From Acetobacteraceae bacterium (GTDB taxonomy: Bacteria > Pseudomonadota > Alphaproteobacteria > Acetobacterales > Acetobacteraceae): a stretch of 64,000 bases of DNA. The position numbers and the translations under genes were made by a program. Under the pieces are notes generated by a model, which ran no database searches, was not told the origin of the DNA, and worked only from the letters and a program-made list of their open reading frames with translations. Shown in pieces: positions 37,410 to 48,158 of this stretch (position 1 is the stretch's first letter; every line of letters starts with the position of its first letter). The stretch covers positions 186,001 to 250,000 of the forward strand of contig JAMXLO010000141.1 in assembly GCA_024280945.1 (NCBI GenBank). Direction: 5' to 3'.

Positions 37410-38357
37410 CTATCGAGGATATTGCGCCTCCGTCGCGTTCGTGAAGCGGGGAAGTTCTTCCTCGACCAGCGCGCGCAGCCAGCGGTGCGCCGCGTCGTTT
37501 CGCCGGGCTTCGTGCCAGACCAGGTAGATCGTCACCTCACGACTGTTCGGCAATTCCATCGGAAGCTCCAAGGCTTGCAAGTGAAGCCGTGCGCTCAGCA
37601 GTGGCACCATACTGCTTGGGAAGATCCCCACCAGGTCAGTGCAGGCTACGACCGTTGGGATTTCCAATAGTTCGCTTATCAGCAACGTTTCCCGCACATG
37701 CGGCACCAACGTCCGCAGCACGGGCGGCATACCTTGCGTGTCCCGACGATGATGAATGCAGACAAACTCGCACTGGCGCATGTCCTCATAGGTCATACCC
37801 GGCATGGCAATAGGATGCCCTTCCCGGGCGAGCAGCACGATTCGGTCCGCAAACAGCCTGCGATTCACATATGGGTCGGCCTCAATCGGCAGCCAGTCCA
37901 CAACTACATCAATCTCGCCTTCGCGCAGTCTGGCGTCCAGGTTGAGCGGCCTAGTGACGGTCTCGAATTTGATGGCGATTCCAGGCGCTCGTGTCGCAGC
38001 GGCACGACGTAGATGCAGCGCGTAGAGGGGGCCAAACGGGTGCGGGATTGCGACGACAAAACGCCGTTCCGATGTAGCGGGATCGAAGCCGATGCTTTCA
38101 GACAGGCCAGTACGCAGTGTCATCAGTGCATGGCTAATCACCGGATGCAGTGCCTGCGCTATCGGTGTAGGCGAAAGAGCGCCTCGATTGCGAACAAACA
38201 GCTCATCCTCGCACAGATCGCGCAATCGCGAGAGCGAATGGCTAGTGGCCGGTTGGCTTAGCCCAAGGCGCCGCGCCGCGGCGCTGACGCTGCCATCTTC
38301 GTAAATGGCTTCGAATACGGCCAAAAGGTTAAGATCAAAATTGCGCAAATTAACCAT
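37410..38357 (-). CDS. LysR-family transcriptional regulator
   Basis: A 315-residue regulator with a winged-helix domain (FDLNLLAVFEAIYEDGSVSAAARRLGLSQPATSHSLSRLRDLCEDELFVR) in the NodD-like style, and a substrate-binding domain with LREGEIDVVVDWLP and VACTDLVGIFPSSM. The start is ATG 38357 (MVNLRNFDLN), with GAAGCGG upstream; an ATG at 38384 would add nine residues. The domain order is normal. It lies upstream and in the same direction as the deacetylase operon, separated by about 293 bases, so it may control it or the small gene divergent at 38467. Inducer unknown. Confidence 0.86.
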   Translation of the reverse strand: MVNLRNFDLNLLAVFEAIYEDGSVSAAARRLGLSQPATSHSLSRLRDLCEDELFVRNRGALSPTPIAQALHPVISHALMTLRTGLSESIGFDPATSERRFVVAIPHPFGPLYALHLRRAAATRAPGIAIKFETVTRPLNLDARLREGEIDVVVDWLPIEADPYVNRRLFADRIVLLAREGHPIAMPGMTYEDMRQCEFVCIHHRRDTQGMPPVLRTLVPHVRETLLISELLEIPTVVACTDLVGIFPSSMVPLLSARLHLQALELPMELPNSREVTIYLVWHEARRNDAAHRWLRALVEEELPRFTNATEAQYPR

Positions 38358-38466
38358 TACATGCACCGCTTCGATATTCAACATGCATCGTATATGACAC
38401 CAAATAGGCGCCACACCCTGTTATGTAAGTAGTGCCGTTACTGCCTCGAAAGGCATTAAGAACGAA

Positions 38467-38667
38467 ATGAGCACCACAGTCGTGAAATCTCGTGCAAATG
38501 CATTTGAGCCACCTGACGCACATCAGATCGAGGAAAGGGCGCGGTTCGACGTGCTGCGGACGATCCGCAACCGCCCGCAGCTCCACCCGACCGTATTGCA
38601 GATGCGGGGGGAAGAAATCGCATGGCGCGACATCTACAACCACTTACTCTCGCACGTGTTGAACTAG
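38467..38667 (+). CDS. small hypothetical protein
   Basis: A 66-residue frame from ATG 38467, divergent from the LysR regulator. The middle segment (EPPDAHQIEERARFDVLRTIRNRPQ) reads like a helical coding segment. No ribosome site better than AAGAA is present and no family is recognised. LysR-type regulators often control a divergent neighbour, which gives weak support. Confidence 0.35.
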   Translation: MSTTVVKSRANAFEPPDAHQIEERARFDVLRTIRNRPQLHPTVLQMRGEEIAWRDIYNHLLSHVLN

Positions 38668-39101
38668 ACCGACTTTTAAGGTGCGATGTCTCGGCTCTAC
38701 TGTGCCACAGCAAGGCTAATGATCTCGCACCATACAATCTTAAGAGCCCGCGCTTTAGGCAGTGTGGCCGAGGTTTCTCAGTAGGAAACGAGGACCCCTG
38801 CCGAAAGGCAGGGGTCTCTCTGTCTGGTTGGTTACCGGCCGGATCTCATGCGCTGTTGTCGCCGTCTCCGCTCGCTTATCGGGGTCGAAGCGTCATAAAT
38901 CGACCACCGGCTCCCGATTTGATCCTTCGGCGAGAGTAATTATCCGTAGCTGACGTACCCGTGGGCTCTTTTGCCTGCGCTAGCTCCTGCGGGGAGCGTC
39001 AACAAAGCGCGACTGCACTGATCCCATCTGAATAGGGAAGTTCTTCTGGACGGGCGGGACTAGCTCGTTGGGTATGCTGGAGCGCATGAGGCCAAGATAG
39101 C
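38668..39101. other. intergenic region with stem-loops, no gene seen
   Basis: 434 bases between a small gene and tRNA-Thr. The only clear structure is at 38773-38816: a small hairpin with GTTTC / GAAAC arms followed by a strong GNRA-loop hairpin (see terminator entry). The rest shows no convincing frame and no tRNA or rRNA. A small RNA ending at the hairpin is possible but there is no promoter I can point to. Confidence 0.4.
38793..38816 (+). terminator. GNRA-loop hairpin, probable Rho-independent terminator
   Basis: A perfect ten-base-pair stem, GACCCCTGCC / GGCAGGGGTC, closed by a GAAA tetraloop on the plus strand, followed by TCTCTCTGTC. The T content after the stem is moderate, so termination is likely but not certain. 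It would end transcripts from the small gene at 38467 or from a non-coding RNA. Confidence 0.55.
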
Positions 39102-39176
39102 TGGTGCTGCTGGTCAGGATTGAACTGACGGCCTCCCCCTTACCAAGGGGGTGCTCTACCACTGAGCTACAGCAGC
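39102..39176 (-). tRNA. tRNA-Thr (anticodon GGT)
   Basis: The minus strand folds as a cloverleaf of 75 bases with encoded CCA. Acceptor arms are GCTGCTG and CAGCAGC. The D-arm contains AGCTCAGTGGTAGAGC. The anticodon stem CCCCC / GGGGG encloses the loop TTGGTAA, giving anticodon GGT, which reads ACC and ACU. The T arm is GTCAGTTCAATCCTGAC, whose loop TTCAATC matches the TTCAANC consensus, and the encoded 3' end is ACCA. It lies in a gap between the amidase and a structured intergenic region. Confidence 0.95.
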
Positions 39177-39261
39177 TCCGGGGCGCCCCGAGCCGGCTTC
39201 CTAGCGTCTTGCGAGGGGTCACGCAAGTTGCGTCGCCTGACGGCGGCTGGTCAGCCCATCA

Positions 39262-40800
39262 TCAGGGAACGCCGGTGATAGCATCCCAATCCACCGCTCT
39301 CTGATACGCATACGCGACGCGCAACAGCAGTGGTTCAGCCAGGAAATTGCCGACGAGTTGCAGGCTGATCGGCATGCCATCCACTTTGCCGCATGGCACC
39401 GAAAGTGCCGGATGACCCGTGTAATTCGTAGGCTTGGTGTTGTACGCCGTCGGCAGCACCATCCAGTTGCGTCGCAGATTGGCCAGTATCGCCTCGGTCG
39501 GATCGATCGGATCTTCCTCCACCAGCGGTGCGATGTTGCGCACCGTCGGCAATGCCAACACATCCACCCTGGCCAACGCTCGGTCGAACGCGGCCACGTA
39601 GGAAGGTCGCACATTGTGCGCTTTGGCGTAGACGCCGCCATGGTAGTTGCGGCGGGACAATTCGGCGATCAGGTGGTTCACCTTCGCACGCGGCGGCAGC
39701 ATGTCGCCGTGGTGGCGCCACGTCCGGTCGATCGCAGTGATGACCGAGGCGGGATAGTAGGCTTTCGCACCAACACCGAAGAAGCCCACGTCGTGGATCG
39801 CCCGCGCACCCTCGAGCACCAGTGCAGCATACACGCTATCGATCTGCGCATGCTGCGGCACCGAGATCCGGCTGACCTCGGCACCCAACCGCTCCAGCGT
39901 AGATACGGCAGTCATTACGCCTTCGGCGACGCCTGGCTCGATGGGTTCGGCGAAGCCCTCCTCGAGGATGCCAATCCGCACGCCGCGCACACCGCCATCC
40001 AGATCGGACAGCACATCGATGCCCTCCGGGATGCTGCGGCCTTGACGCGGGTCATTGTCGTCGTAACCGGCCACCGCCTGGAGGGCCGCGGCAACATCCG
40101 GCACCGTGCGCGCCATCGGCCCGACATGGTCAACACTGGGCTCGGCGGCAAAGCCGCAGGCGAAGTGCGACACCAAGCCAAAGCTCGGTTTCAGCCCGAC
40201 CACGCCGCAAAACGCCGCGGGCAGCCGGATCGAACCGCCCTGGTCGCCACCGAATGAAATATCGACCTCGCCCGCGGCCAATGCAGCCCCGGAACCGGAT
40301 GACGAGCCTCCGGTCGTCCGCTGCGCGTTGTGTGGATTGATCGGCTTGCCGTAGTCGCCCATGAATCCGTTCATCATGTGCTTGCCGACCACCTTGCCGC
40401 CGGCCGCCAGAACGCGCGTGACGATGGTCGCATCCACATCGGGGATGAAGCCCTCCAATGCCTGCGACGTGAACACTTGCGGAATGCCCGCCACGCTGAT
40501 GTGGTCCTTGAAGCTGACAGTCTTGCCCGCCAGCAGGCCGCGATCGGCGCCGCCAATGGCGCACTTCCAGAGCCACGCCTGATACCGATCCTCGGTAAGC
40601 GATGGCCGATAGCCGGGGCTGCGTTCAGGAAATAGCCGTGGCGGCCCAGCCTCCTCCGCGCGCGATTGCACGAACGCGTCCAGTCCACGCAGGGCGTCGA
40701 GAACGAAAGGCAAATACAGCTCCGCTTCCTTATGGCTGAGGCGAAGATTGATGGAAGCGGCGAGTTCGACCAGTTGGGCTGCATCTGGATTTGCAAACAT
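39262..40800 (-). CDS. amidase (amidase-signature family)
   Basis: A 512-residue serine amidase from ATG 40800 (MFANPDAAQLVEL), preceded by AAAGGGGG. The Ser-cisSer-Lys triad appears as TVSFKDHISVAG (Lys), and TTGGSSSGSGAALAAGEVDISFGGDQGGSIRLPAAFCGVVGLK split into GGSSSGSG (cis-Ser) and GGDQGGS (nucleophile Ser). Amidase-signature enzymes hydrolyse amides including indoleacetamide and nicotinamide-like compounds or act as GatA. This one lacks GatB/C neighbours, so it is a free amidase. Substrate unknown. An upstream in-frame ATG at 40815 is possible. Confidence 0.88.
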   Translation of the reverse strand: MFANPDAAQLVELAASINLRLSHKEAELYLPFVLDALRGLDAFVQSRAEEAGPPRLFPERSPGYRPSLTEDRYQAWLWKCAIGGADRGLLAGKTVSFKDHISVAGIPQVFTSQALEGFIPDVDATIVTRVLAAGGKVVGKHMMNGFMGDYGKPINPHNAQRTTGGSSSGSGAALAAGEVDISFGGDQGGSIRLPAAFCGVVGLKPSFGLVSHFACGFAAEPSVDHVGPMARTVPDVAAALQAVAGYDDNDPRQGRSIPEGIDVLSDLDGGVRGVRIGILEEGFAEPIEPGVAEGVMTAVSTLERLGAEVSRISVPQHAQIDSVYAALVLEGARAIHDVGFFGVGAKAYYPASVITAIDRTWRHHGDMLPPRAKVNHLIAELSRRNYHGGVYAKAHNVRPSYVAAFDRALARVDVLALPTVRNIAPLVEEDPIDPTEAILANLRRNWMVLPTAYNTKPTNYTGHPALSVPCGKVDGMPISLQLVGNFLAEPLLLRVAYAYQRAVDWDAITGVP

Positions 40801-40893
40801 GGAACCCCCTTTCATGGCAATTGCGCTGCCGAGCGAGCCGCAGGTTAGCAATTGCGACGGCACACGCCGAGTGGCGCCTCCTGACCCAGGCGG

Positions 40894-42507
40894 CTACGGC
40901 AACCGGCGCGCACGCCGGCGGCGGAAGTCGCGCAGTATTTCGCGCGCCGCATTGTGACCGGGGGCGCCAGTGACGCCGCCACCCGGATGGGCTCCCGACG
41001 CGCACAAATATAAACCTTGGATCGGACCGCGATAGTCCGCGTGGCCCAACATGGGACGCGCGGAAAAAAGCTGCCTGAGATCAAGCGCGCCATGGAATAT
41101 ATCGCCACCGACCAACCCGAACGTCCTTTCCAGGTCGAGCGGAGACAAGATTTGCCGCGCAAGGACCGAGTGCCGGAAATTGGGCGCATAACGATCGACC
41201 GTCTCGATCATAAGGTCGGCAACGGTCTCACGATGATCATCCCATGACGCACCGTCTGGCAGTTCCGGCGCAACGTGCTGACAGAACAGGCTCGCCACGT
41301 GCTGTCCAGGTGGCGCGAGTGTATCATCGAGCGTAGATGGAATGACCAATTCCACAATGGGCCGTCGTGACCAACCCAAGGAACGTGCGTCGAAATAAGC
41401 CTGCTCCATGTAGGCAAGGCTCGGCGCAATGATGATGCCCGAGGCATGATGCTCAGCCGGCGCTCGGCCTGGCAACGCAGAAAAATCCGGCAGCTCGGCG
41501 AGTGCGACATTCATGCGAAATGTGCCAGAGCCGCAGCGCCACATTTGCATCCGCTGTCGAAATCTATCGGGCAATGCTGGCGGATCGACAAGGTGGAGGT
41601 AAAGAAGTTTCGGATTGATTGCCGCTGCGACAGCCGCGGCACGGATCATCTCGCCGTCCTTTGTCTCAACACCAACGGTGCGATTGTTCTCCACCAGGAC
41701 ACGGCGCACCGGTGTCGACAGCCTGATATCGACGCCGTGCCGCGATGCGGCCTTGGCCATAGCCTGGGTGATCGCACCCATTCCGCCGATAGCGTGGCCC
41801 CACACGCCTTTCCTGCCATTCACCTCGCCGAAGCAATGATGCAGCAGTACATAGGCCGATCCCGGTGCGTAAGGGCTCGCATAGTTGCCAACGATGCCAT
41901 CGAAGCCGAAAGCAGCCTTGATGGGTGCACTCTCGAACCAGCCATCAAGAAAATCCCCAGCCGAGGCGGTAAAGAGATCAAGCAGGTCGCGCTGCAATTC
42001 GAGCCCGAGAGCACGAACCCTGTTGGCCGTCTTTCCAAGCTTGAAAAGTTCAGCAATCGCCGTGAATGGAGCGCCTGCGACAACATTCGGTGGCGACTCC
42101 AGCACGACGGTGCGCAGAACCTCCGCCACAGCCTCCAAACGCTTTTGATAGTCATCCAGGCGATCCGCATCCCGCGGCGAAAATTTGGCGACCTCCTGTT
42201 TGGTTCGGTCGCCACCGATTTTGAGGAAGCGGCTACCATCCAGCGGCAGGAAGTTGGCGATCGGGCGCTCCACAATGCGCAACCCATATGCAGCCAAATC
42301 CAGCTCACGAATAACCTTTGGGTTCAACAGCGAGACAGTGTAAGCGGCGACCGAATTGGAAAAACCCGGGCTGAATTCCTCGGTGACCGCAGCACCTCCT
42401 GCCACGGGACGTTGCTCAAGCACGATCACCTTCAGGCCTGCCATCGCCAGATAGGCGGAGCAGACCAAGCCGTTGTGGCCACCACCAATGACGATGACGT
42501 CATGCAT
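40894..42507 (-). CDS. phytoene-desaturase-like FAD-dependent oxidoreductase
   Basis: A 537-residue flavoprotein starting at MHDVIVIGGGHNGLVCSAYLA (ATG at 42507), the dinucleotide-binding GxGxxG fold. The next signature LEQRPVAGGAAVTEEFSPGF is the second glycine-rich motif of CrtI-type enzymes. The C-terminal substrate region ends with LYLCASGAHPGGGVTGAPGHNAAREIL, the usual FAD-binding terminus of these enzymes. Many such proteins in bacteria are not carotenoid desaturases, and no carotenoid genes are nearby. It follows the amidase by 93 bases in the same direction. Confidence 0.82.
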   Translation of the reverse strand: MHDVIVIGGGHNGLVCSAYLAMAGLKVIVLEQRPVAGGAAVTEEFSPGFSNSVAAYTVSLLNPKVIRELDLAAYGLRIVERPIANFLPLDGSRFLKIGGDRTKQEVAKFSPRDADRLDDYQKRLEAVAEVLRTVVLESPPNVVAGAPFTAIAELFKLGKTANRVRALGLELQRDLLDLFTASAGDFLDGWFESAPIKAAFGFDGIVGNYASPYAPGSAYVLLHHCFGEVNGRKGVWGHAIGGMGAITQAMAKAASRHGVDIRLSTPVRRVLVENNRTVGVETKDGEMIRAAAVAAAINPKLLYLHLVDPPALPDRFRQRMQMWRCGSGTFRMNVALAELPDFSALPGRAPAEHHASGIIIAPSLAYMEQAYFDARSLGWSRRPIVELVIPSTLDDTLAPPGQHVASLFCQHVAPELPDGASWDDHRETVADLMIETVDRYAPNFRHSVLARQILSPLDLERTFGLVGGDIFHGALDLRQLFSARPMLGHADYRGPIQGLYLCASGAHPGGGVTGAPGHNAAREILRDFRRRRARRLP

Positions 42508-42601
42508 CACGCCACGCGGTGCGAGATGCACATCACGTGTTGATCCGCGACGGCCCGGTCGCTTATCGTCATGGCCCGCATGGCCGAGCTTGATCCGGCT
42601 T

Positions 42602-45600
42602 TCATCCGAGATCGGCGAGCAATGCTGGCGATGCAGATCGCAACAGCACCTTCCGCGCCTGCCATTGAGCGGCGGCATCGAGTGTGGCGAGGAACTGCAC
42701 GTCTCCTCCGGCCAGCGATGCCACCGGCAGCCCGTCGCAGTACAATAACCGATTGGCCGTGACTGCCGCGAGCTTGGCACCCGGCGTCAGGATACCGACA
42801 AGATTCAGCGGATCGGCACCGGATAGCGAGACAAATGCGTCGGACAACGGCCGACGCCGCACCTCGCGCAACAGTCCTATGGCGTCGGGCAACGCGTACT
42901 GCTCGCCGGCGAATCCCGCAACGAAGCGACCGCCGCGAATTTCGCCACGCGCTTCCAGGCGGCGATAGACGCGCAGGAGATCGCGCCACGGCGGCAGCCA
43001 ATCGGCTTCGCGTGCCAACAACCGCCAGAACACCACGCCGTAGCGGCGCAGCAGCGCGCGTGCGACGAACTCAGTCGCAGAGGCCCGGGCCTGAGGATCG
43101 GCCGTCAGGCGACGCATCAGTGACCACCGGCCGGCGTCCTCCATGCCGAAACTCATGATGCGACGGCGGCGTGTCCCGCCCGTGAACGGCTTGCGGCGGT
43201 CCGACGGCACGAGCAGCGCGCGCAGCCCGCCAAAGCTGTCCGATGTCACCAGCCCGAGCGAAACAAGCTCGCCCAGTGCTTCTTCGAGCTGTGGCCGCAG
43301 CAGCCCACTCGCCGCGGCAAGTTCCTCGAAAAACAAAGCGCCCTGCGTCCGCAGACAGTCGAGCACCGCCTGAGCTCGTCCGTTCGGCTGCACATTCTGC
43401 TGCGCGCTTGTCAGAGCCGTCCAGAATGCAGCGTGTCGGCGCACCAGCAATGCGATCGGCGTCGTCCGCACTGCTGAGCTTGCACCGGCACCAGGCGTCA
43501 AACGTCCCCATGCAATGCGGCCAGCCAGGCACATGTCGTCGAGCCATGTCGGTTCATAACCGATGATGCGTGCCGGCAGGATCTCGGTCTCCCACGCACC
43601 TGCCGGTGCTTCGAACCCTTCGAGCAACGCCACGGCTGCAGAAACTGCATCGGGGCCTTCAAATCGCGTCTCAGGCGTGACCCGCTGCCAATCAAACAGG
43701 AAGCGAAGAAAGTCACGCGCGGGAGCCGGCTCGATCTCGGCCCGCAATCGACGGATGGTATAATGATGGATGCGTGCCAGCAGCCGCCGGTCGCACCACT
43801 CCTCGGCGTTGCCGCCGGGCGTGAAGAGGCCGCGCAGGGCAAAACCTTCGACTTCCAATGCGGCCAGTGCGGCGCTGATATCGTCAGCTTCCAGGCCAAG
43901 GGGGGCTGCGAGCGCAGCCTGTGTCACCGGCCCCAGTCCCTCCAACCGGCCGCGCAGGATGTCGGAAAGAGTGTCACTGTTTCCAGGCAGCCCTTGGAAT
44001 TGCGAGGCCCGTTCGGCTGCGACCCACAGCGTCGCTTGCGGCATTCGCAATCGGGTTACGCGATTGTCCAGAGCCAAGTTCGTCAGCCAGCCGTGCCACT
44101 CGGGCGCGGCCGATACTTCGTCCTCGTTCAGACAGCCAAGCCAGAGCAGCGCATCGTGCAGTTCCTCGGCGTTGACCGGATCGGGCCACGCCTCGGCACG
44201 CACGCGGGCGATCGCTTCAGGATCCAGACGGCCAAGATCGGCAGCAGTCTCTGGCGCCATCCAACGGCGCGCCATCACCGCCTGCGTCCGCCTTTCCTCC
44301 AGCGGTGCATCGTCAAGATAGGCATAAGGCCGCGCCGACAATACCTCCATCGCCAGGGACGACGGCTGCGTCAGGTCACGCGCAACAACGCGCGTCTCGC
44401 CAGACTCGATCCTGGCAAGCAGCCGCTCGAGCCCCTCGATGTCCATCGCTTCGTGCAGACAGTCCGCGATCGCCTGATTGATCAGCGGGTGATCCGGGAT
44501 CTCACGGTCACCGACAACGTTCTCCGCACACGCCATCTGGTCGGGGAACACGCTGGCGACCAGGTCCTCGGCCTCCATGCGCGCAAGCTGGGGAGCCACC
44601 TTCTTGCCGCCGCGGAACCGCGGCAGGGCGAGTGCAACACCCGCCACCCATCGCCAACGCGTGGTGAACATCGGTGCGTCGAGCAGCGCCTGCACCAGCA
44701 CCGATCGCACATTGTCCGAGCGCAGATAGGTCGCCACTTCCGCCAGATCGAAACTGTGTGCGGTCGTCAAGGACAGCACGATGTTGTCCTCGGTAGCCGC
44801 TGCCTGCAGTTCGAAGTTGAACCTGCGGCAGAAGCGTTTGCGCAGTGCGAGCCCCCAGGCGCGATTGATCCGGCTGCCAAACGGCGAGTGGATGACAAGC
44901 TGCATGCCGCCTGCTTCATCGAAGAAGCGCTCGAGCACGATGGTGTCCTGGGTGGGCAGGCATGCAAGCGCGGTGAAGGATACCTTGAGATAGTCGATCA
45001 GCTGCTCCGCCGCGGCCGCCGCTATTCCGACCTCGTTGACCAGCCAGTCCTGCGCGCTCTCGCCCGATTTGTCTCGCCGCAGCCGCGTGGCAACCCCGGC
45101 GCGCAGACGAGACACTGAGGCGGATAATTCATCGCTGCGGCCAGGCGCCTCGCCCAGCCAGAAGGGTATCGTCGGCGGCTGCCCATGCGCGTCTTCAACC
45201 CGTACAAGGCCGCGCTCGACGCGCAATATGCGATACGAGTTGTTGCCGAGCTGGAACACGTCGCCAGCAAGGCTTTCGACGGCAAAGTCCTCGTTGACAC
45301 TGCCGATCGTCTGGTTCTCGGGTTCCAGCAGAACCTGGTAATCAGCCGTATCTGGGATTGTCCCGCCGGACGTCAGTGCGGTCAGCCGCGCACCGCGCCG
45401 GCCTCGCAGCATGTGGTTTATCGCGTCGTGATGAATCAGTGCTCCGCGCCGGCCTCGGCTCGTTGCGAATCCTTCGGCCAACATGCGGATAGCTGAACTG
45501 AAATCGTCGCGCGGCAGATCACGATACGGCCATGCGCGACGCATCCGCTCGTACAGCACCTCCTCGGACCAGTCCTGCGCGCTGACCTCGGCCACGATCT

Positions 45601-46837
45601 GCTGCGCCAGCACGTCAAGCGGTTGATGTGGAATGGTTAGTCGATCGAGCTCGCCGCGCCGTACACAATTGAGCAGTGCTGCGCATTCGACGAGATCGTC
45701 GCGAGACAAGGGAAACAGACGTCCCTTGGGTGTGCCGCCCACCGCGTGACCGGAACGTCCGACACGCTGCAGGAAGCTGGCGATGGAGCGTGGGGAACCG
45801 AGCTGACAGACCAGATCCACGTCACCGATATCGATGCCGAGTTCCAGCGAGGCGGTCGCCACGAGCGCTTTCAATTCGCCACGCTTCAACCGCTGCTCGG
45901 CCGACAGACGATGTTCCTTCGCCATGCTGCCATGATGCGCGGTGACCGCCTGCTCGCCCAATCGCTCGGACAATTGACGCGCCACACGTTCGGCCATGCG
46001 TCGCGTGTTGACGAATATCAGCGTGGTGCGATGCGCCTCTACCAGCCGCATCAGGCGGTCGTAGACTTGCTGCCAGACCTCTGCCGACATGACAGCTTCC
46101 AGCGGCGAGTCGGGCACTTCCAGCGACAGTTCGCGCGGGCGCTGATGGCCGGTATCGACGATCGCCACGTCTTGTGCAGTGACGCCACCCAGAAGATGCG
46201 CGACGTCCTCGATCGGGTTCTGCGTCGCCGACAGCCCTATGCGCACCAGGTTGTCTGCGCACAGCGCTGACAAGCGCTCCAGCGACAACGCCAGATGGGC
46301 GCCACGCTTGTTTGCCGCCATGGCGTGGATTTCATCCACAATGACTGTGCGCGTGGTCGCCAGCATGGCGCGGCCCGAGACCGAGCCGAGAAGGATGTAA
46401 AGTGATTCCGGCGTCGTGACGAGAATATGGGGTGGGCAGCGGCGCATCCGCTCGCGTTCGCCGGAGGGGGTATCGCCAGTACGCACCCAGGTGCGAATCT
46501 CCACGTCCGGGAGTCCCTGCTGGGAAAGTTCCGACCGGATGCCGGCAAGCGGCAGCTCCAGGTTGCGCTGGATGTCGTTGGACAGCGCCTTCAGCGGCGA
46601 GACATAGACCACCTCGGTGGCGTCCAAGAGCTTCCCAGCAAGCCCCTGCCGGACCAGCCCATCGATGGCCGCCAGGAAAGCGGCAAGCGTCTTGCCCGAT
46701 CCGGTCGGTGCGGCAATGAGCGTGTGTCGGGCCGCCTGGATCGCCGGCCATGCTCGCAGCTGCGCCGGCGTCGGTGCGGCGAAATGGCCGGTAAACCATC
46801 GTGCAACCGCTGCACAGAAGATATTCGCGAGTTCCAT
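42602..46837 (-). CDS. lhr: large helicase-related protein Lhr
   Basis: A 1411-residue superfamily-2 DNA helicase from ATG 46837 ([15 protein letters not shown]). The motor has Walker [12 protein letters not shown], motif Ia [25 protein letters not shown], the DEIH box (VIVDEIHAM), SATQNP, and the second RecA domain with [33 protein letters not shown] and [13 protein letters not shown]. The remaining 900 residues are the Lhr winged-helix, bridge and C-terminal domains. Lhr translocates 3' to 5' on single-stranded DNA and has been linked to mutagen survival. The ligase/MPE partner often encoded with Lhr in other genomes is not here. Confidence 0.93.
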   Translation of the reverse strand: MELANIFCAAVARWFTGHFAAPTPAQLRAWPAIQAARHTLIAAPTGSGKTLAAFLAAIDGLVRQGLAGKLLDATEVVYVSPLKALSNDIQRNLELPLAGIRSELSQQGLPDVEIRTWVRTGDTPSGERERMRRCPPHILVTTPESLYILLGSVSGRAMLATTRTVIVDEIHAMAANKRGAHLALSLERLSALCADNLVRIGLSATQNPIEDVAHLLGGVTAQDVAIVDTGHQRPRELSLEVPDSPLEAVMSAEVWQQVYDRLMRLVEAHRTTLIFVNTRRMAERVARQLSERLGEQAVTAHHGSMAKEHRLSAEQRLKRGELKALVATASLELGIDIGDVDLVCQLGSPRSIASFLQRVGRSGHAVGGTPKGRLFPLSRDDLVECAALLNCVRRGELDRLTIPHQPLDVLAQQIVAEVSAQDWSEEVLYERMRRAWPYRDLPRDDFSSAIRMLAEGFATSRGRRGALIHHDAINHMLRGRRGARLTALTSGGTIPDTADYQVLLEPENQTIGSVNEDFAVESLAGDVFQLGNNSYRILRVERGLVRVEDAHGQPPTIPFWLGEAPGRSDELSASVSRLRAGVATRLRRDKSGESAQDWLVNEVGIAAAAAEQLIDYLKVSFTALACLPTQDTIVLERFFDEAGGMQLVIHSPFGSRINRAWGLALRKRFCRRFNFELQAAATEDNIVLSLTTAHSFDLAEVATYLRSDNVRSVLVQALLDAPMFTTRWRWVAGVALALPRFRGGKKVAPQLARMEAEDLVASVFPDQMACAENVVGDREIPDHPLINQAIADCLHEAMDIEGLERLLARIESGETRVVARDLTQPSSLAMEVLSARPYAYLDDAPLEERRTQAVMARRWMAPETAADLGRLDPEAIARVRAEAWPDPVNAEELHDALLWLGCLNEDEVSAAPEWHGWLTNLALDNRVTRLRMPQATLWVAAERASQFQGLPGNSDTLSDILRGRLEGLGPVTQAALAAPLGLEADDISAALAALEVEGFALRGLFTPGGNAEEWCDRRLLARIHHYTIRRLRAEIEPAPARDFLRFLFDWQRVTPETRFEGPDAVSAAVALLEGFEAPAGAWETEILPARIIGYEPTWLDDMCLAGRIAWGRLTPGAGASSAVRTTPIALLVRRHAAFWTALTSAQQNVQPNGRAQAVLDCLRTQGALFFEELAAASGLLRPQLEEALGELVSLGLVTSDSFGGLRALLVPSDRRKPFTGGTRRRRIMSFGMEDAGRWSLMRRLTADPQARASATEFVARALLRRYGVVFWRLLAREADWLPPWRDLLRVYRRLEARGEIRGGRFVAGFAGEQYALPDAIGLLREVRRRPLSDAFVSLSGADPLNLVGILTPGAKLAAVTANRLLYCDGLPVASLAGGDVQFLATLDAAAQWQARKVLLRSASPALLADLG

Positions 46838-47082
46838 ATGCCAGGCACAATAAGGGAACCTGGCCAATGAAAATCAATTCTTCGCTGGTCCTTCGGCAGC
46901 TCGCCAACAGAGGGCATCTTTCCTGCCGCTCCGATTGCCCTTGTCGAAGGCATACGGCTGCCCTAACCTTAGGTGGTAGCTGCCATCGATCGCTGTTTGT
47001 CTGGCGACATCCGAGGTCAAACGCTCTAGGGCCGCCAAGAACTAGAACCAGGATCGCCCCTGCTATTGCCGGGGAGGCCACA
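46838..47082. other. lhr-usp divergent intergenic region
   Basis: 245 bases between lhr (minus) and a small gene (plus). No reading frame with family features and no strong hairpin were seen. It should contain both promoters. A GGGGAGG ribosome site just before 47083 supports the downstream start. Confidence 0.4.
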
Positions 47083-47331
47083 ATGCTGAAGGTCATCGCT
47101 GAGCAGGAGCATTATCTGCTGGTATCCGATGGAAACAGCTTTACCGTGGTCGAGCGGCGTGCCGGCAAGTTTTACCCCTTGCGCAACGGCAGCCGGATCG
47201 GCGTGTGTCTTGATGACGATACTATAGCCGGGTTGATACAAGGCTCCGGCGCATATACTGAACAAGCGGCGCGCAGCCTGCTGGCCGATGTTGCGTCGCA
47301 ATGGCGAGACCTGTTCGAGCATGTCCGCTGA
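47083..47331 (+). CDS. small hypothetical protein upstream of a stress protein
   Basis: An 82-residue protein with GGGGAGG eight bases before the ATG. It begins MLKVIAEQEHYLLVSDGNSFTVVERRAGKFYPL and ends with a helical stretch (AARSLLADVASQWRDLFEHVR). No family is recognised. It overlaps the start of the universal-stress-protein gene by 11 bases, so the two are almost certainly translated from one message. Probably a cytoplasmic partner or regulator of the stress protein; this is inference. Confidence 0.6.
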   Translation: MLKVIAEQEHYLLVSDGNSFTVVERRAGKFYPLRNGSRIGVCLDDDTIAGLIQGSGAYTEQAARSLLADVASQWRDLFEHVR

Positions 47332-48127
47332 GGCACACCGCGGAGTAACGATCCGCAAAATCCTGCTGCCGCTGCAGACCGTCAACACTGCGGAGGCCGT
47401 CTGCTCGGCTGCTGCGCTGACAACTCGCATGTGGGCGGGACACCTGGCGGTGTTGCACGTCGGTTCCAACAAAGATCGTGCGATTTCCCTGCGTGATCTG
47501 GTGACGAGATTGTTGGCACAACACGGGCTTCCGTTCGTCGATGCGGAACCCAATGCCCGGACACCGACCGCCAGCTTCGCCGTGGTTACTGGACAGGAAC
47601 CAGAGATCGTCGCCCAAGAGGCGCGGTTGGCTGATCTCGTCGTCGTGCCGCATCCTGCCAGCGACAAAGAGGTTTCTTCATCTGATGCGCTGCACGCGGT
47701 GCTGTTCGACTCGGCGAAGCCGATAATGATCGCACCAGCGGTCGCCCCGTCGGCCATTGGCCGCAGAATTTGCATCGGCTGGAACGGCACTGCCGAATCC
47801 GCTTCTGCCGTACTGGCAGCGTTGCCTTGGCTGAACCGCGCCGAAGCTATCCGGATCCTTTGGTCAGAGGATTACCAGCGGCGCGGTCCGCTGGCGCCGG
47901 AATTACAGCAGTACCTCGCCATGCACGACATCGCTACGGACCGTGCAGCGTTTGCTGCTGACCAGAACGGGGTGGGCGCGGGGCTTTTGGCAGCTGCCGG
48001 CGACTTCGGCTGCGACCTGCTCGTTATGGGCGCCTATTCTCATTCGCGCCTTCGCCAGTTGTTCCTGGGTGGCGTCACGCGTCATGTACTTGAGCGTGCA
48101 ACGATTCCTGTAATGATGCACCGATAG
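47321..48127 (+). CDS. universal stress protein (tandem Usp)
   Basis: A 268-residue protein with two Usp-like halves. The N-terminal half begins RKILLPLQTVNTAEAV. The C-terminal half starts RRICIGWNGTAESASAVLAALPWL and ends with the ATP-binding signature DLLVMGAYSHSRLRQLFLGGVTRHVLERATIPVMMH (G-x2-G-x9-G-S/T form). The start is ATG 47321, inside the preceding gene. Usp proteins respond to starvation, oxidants and low oxygen. A hairpin at 48159 ends this operon. Confidence 0.87.
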   Translation: MSAEAHRGVTIRKILLPLQTVNTAEAVCSAAALTTRMWAGHLAVLHVGSNKDRAISLRDLVTRLLAQHGLPFVDAEPNARTPTASFAVVTGQEPEIVAQEARLADLVVVPHPASDKEVSSSDALHAVLFDSAKPIMIAPAVAPSAIGRRICIGWNGTAESASAVLAALPWLNRAEAIRILWSEDYQRRGPLAPELQQYLAMHDIATDRAAFAADQNGVGAGLLAAAGDFGCDLLVMGAYSHSRLRQLFLGGVTRHVLERATIPVMMHR

Positions 48128-48158
48128 TACCAGCCGGCGCGTCATGAGTATGTCGCTC

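Noticed and set aside
43763-45118. Long plus-strand open frame of about 450 codons inside lhr
   Set aside because: It is antisense to the conserved Lhr helicase and has no domain or ribosome site. Long antisense frames are common in GC-rich coding sequence.
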